Under the pieces are notes generated by a model. That model made no database searches, was not told the origin of the DNA, and saw only the letters and a list, made by a program, of their open reading frames with translations. From Pseudomonas sp. R4-35-07 (GTDB lineage Bacteria; Pseudomonadota; Gammaproteobacteria; Pseudomonadales; Pseudomonadaceae), in contig NZ_CP027732.1 of the NCBI RefSeq assembly GCF_003852235.1, forward strand, positions 1,364,001 through 1,428,000: DNA of 64,000 bases, given 5' to 3'. This document shows, piece after piece, positions 62,943 through 64,000 of this stretch. Each line of letters opens with the position of its first letter. The first letter of the stretch is position 1. The position numbers and the translations under genes are program-made.

Positions 62943-64000
<1,058 letters not shown>

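Overview
The window is one continuous stretch of bacterial chromosome, GC-rich and densely coded on both strands. It most likely comes from a Pseudomonas of the fluorescens group. Three things point there. The gene order from rpsB to surE/pcm matches what I remember of P. aeruginosa. Five intergenic sites carry the 16-base word GTGGGAGGGGGCTTGC, which I remember as the core of a REP/REPIN family described in P. fluorescens. Pseudomonas-type versions of MexJK, NdvB, PlsB and GlnD are present. I see no tRNA, rRNA, insertion sequence, prophage or CRISPR array, and both ends cut a gene (tsaB on the left, pcm on the right).

Layout. 1-5.1 kb: end of tsaB, a short unknown gene, a DUF72 protein, a PEP-mutase/isocitrate-lyase-fold enzyme, an extensin-like protein, an unknown protein with an internal duplication, and rsmJ. 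5.1-10 kb: a TetR regulator divergent from a two-gene RND efflux operon (mexJK-like) with no outer-membrane partner. 10-14.1 kb: a 73-residue cysteine/lysine/proline-rich peptide gene, a DUF4197 protein, a small lipoprotein and plsB. 14.2-19.8 kb: a cold-shock protein, an unknown protein, rlmA, dapE and ndvB. 20-24 kb: tcdA with csdE-csdA, then dapD and an ArsC-like reductase. 24-26.6 kb: a Na+/H+ antiporter whose 3' end overlaps a convergent zinc metallopeptidase gene. 26.7-31.6 kb: dapC, glnD, map.

32-50.3 kb is a long co-directional housekeeping array: rpsB, tsf, pyrH, frr, uppS, cdsA, dxr, rseP, bamA, skp, lpxD, fabZ, lpxA, lpxB, rnhB, dnaE. It joins translation, nucleotide supply, phospholipid and isoprenoid synthesis, outer-membrane assembly, lipid A synthesis and DNA replication. 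It continues through accA, tilS, pyrG, kdsA, eno, ftsB and ispD to 58.2 kb. A LysR regulator divergent from the glutathione-dependent formaldehyde pair adhC-fghA follows, and then ispF, truD, surE and pcm. Many neighbours overlap by 4 bases (ATGA), which suggests translational coupling.

Most of the window is core genome and holds no obvious new multi-gene system. The observations I would follow up are small. (1) The metallopeptidase gene has its Shine-Dalgarno inside a 9-bp hairpin. (2) A perfect 14-bp inverted repeat lies inside the uppS coding sequence. (3) A textbook terminator hairpin has its T-run touching the ispF start codon. (4) A terminator hairpin before dnaE carries a -10-like element in its loop. 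(5) Two operator-like sites 31 bp apart precede mexJ. (6) The short unknown proteins at 3.5 kb and 10.1 kb are unexplained. Statements about gene order in other species are from memory and were not checked.
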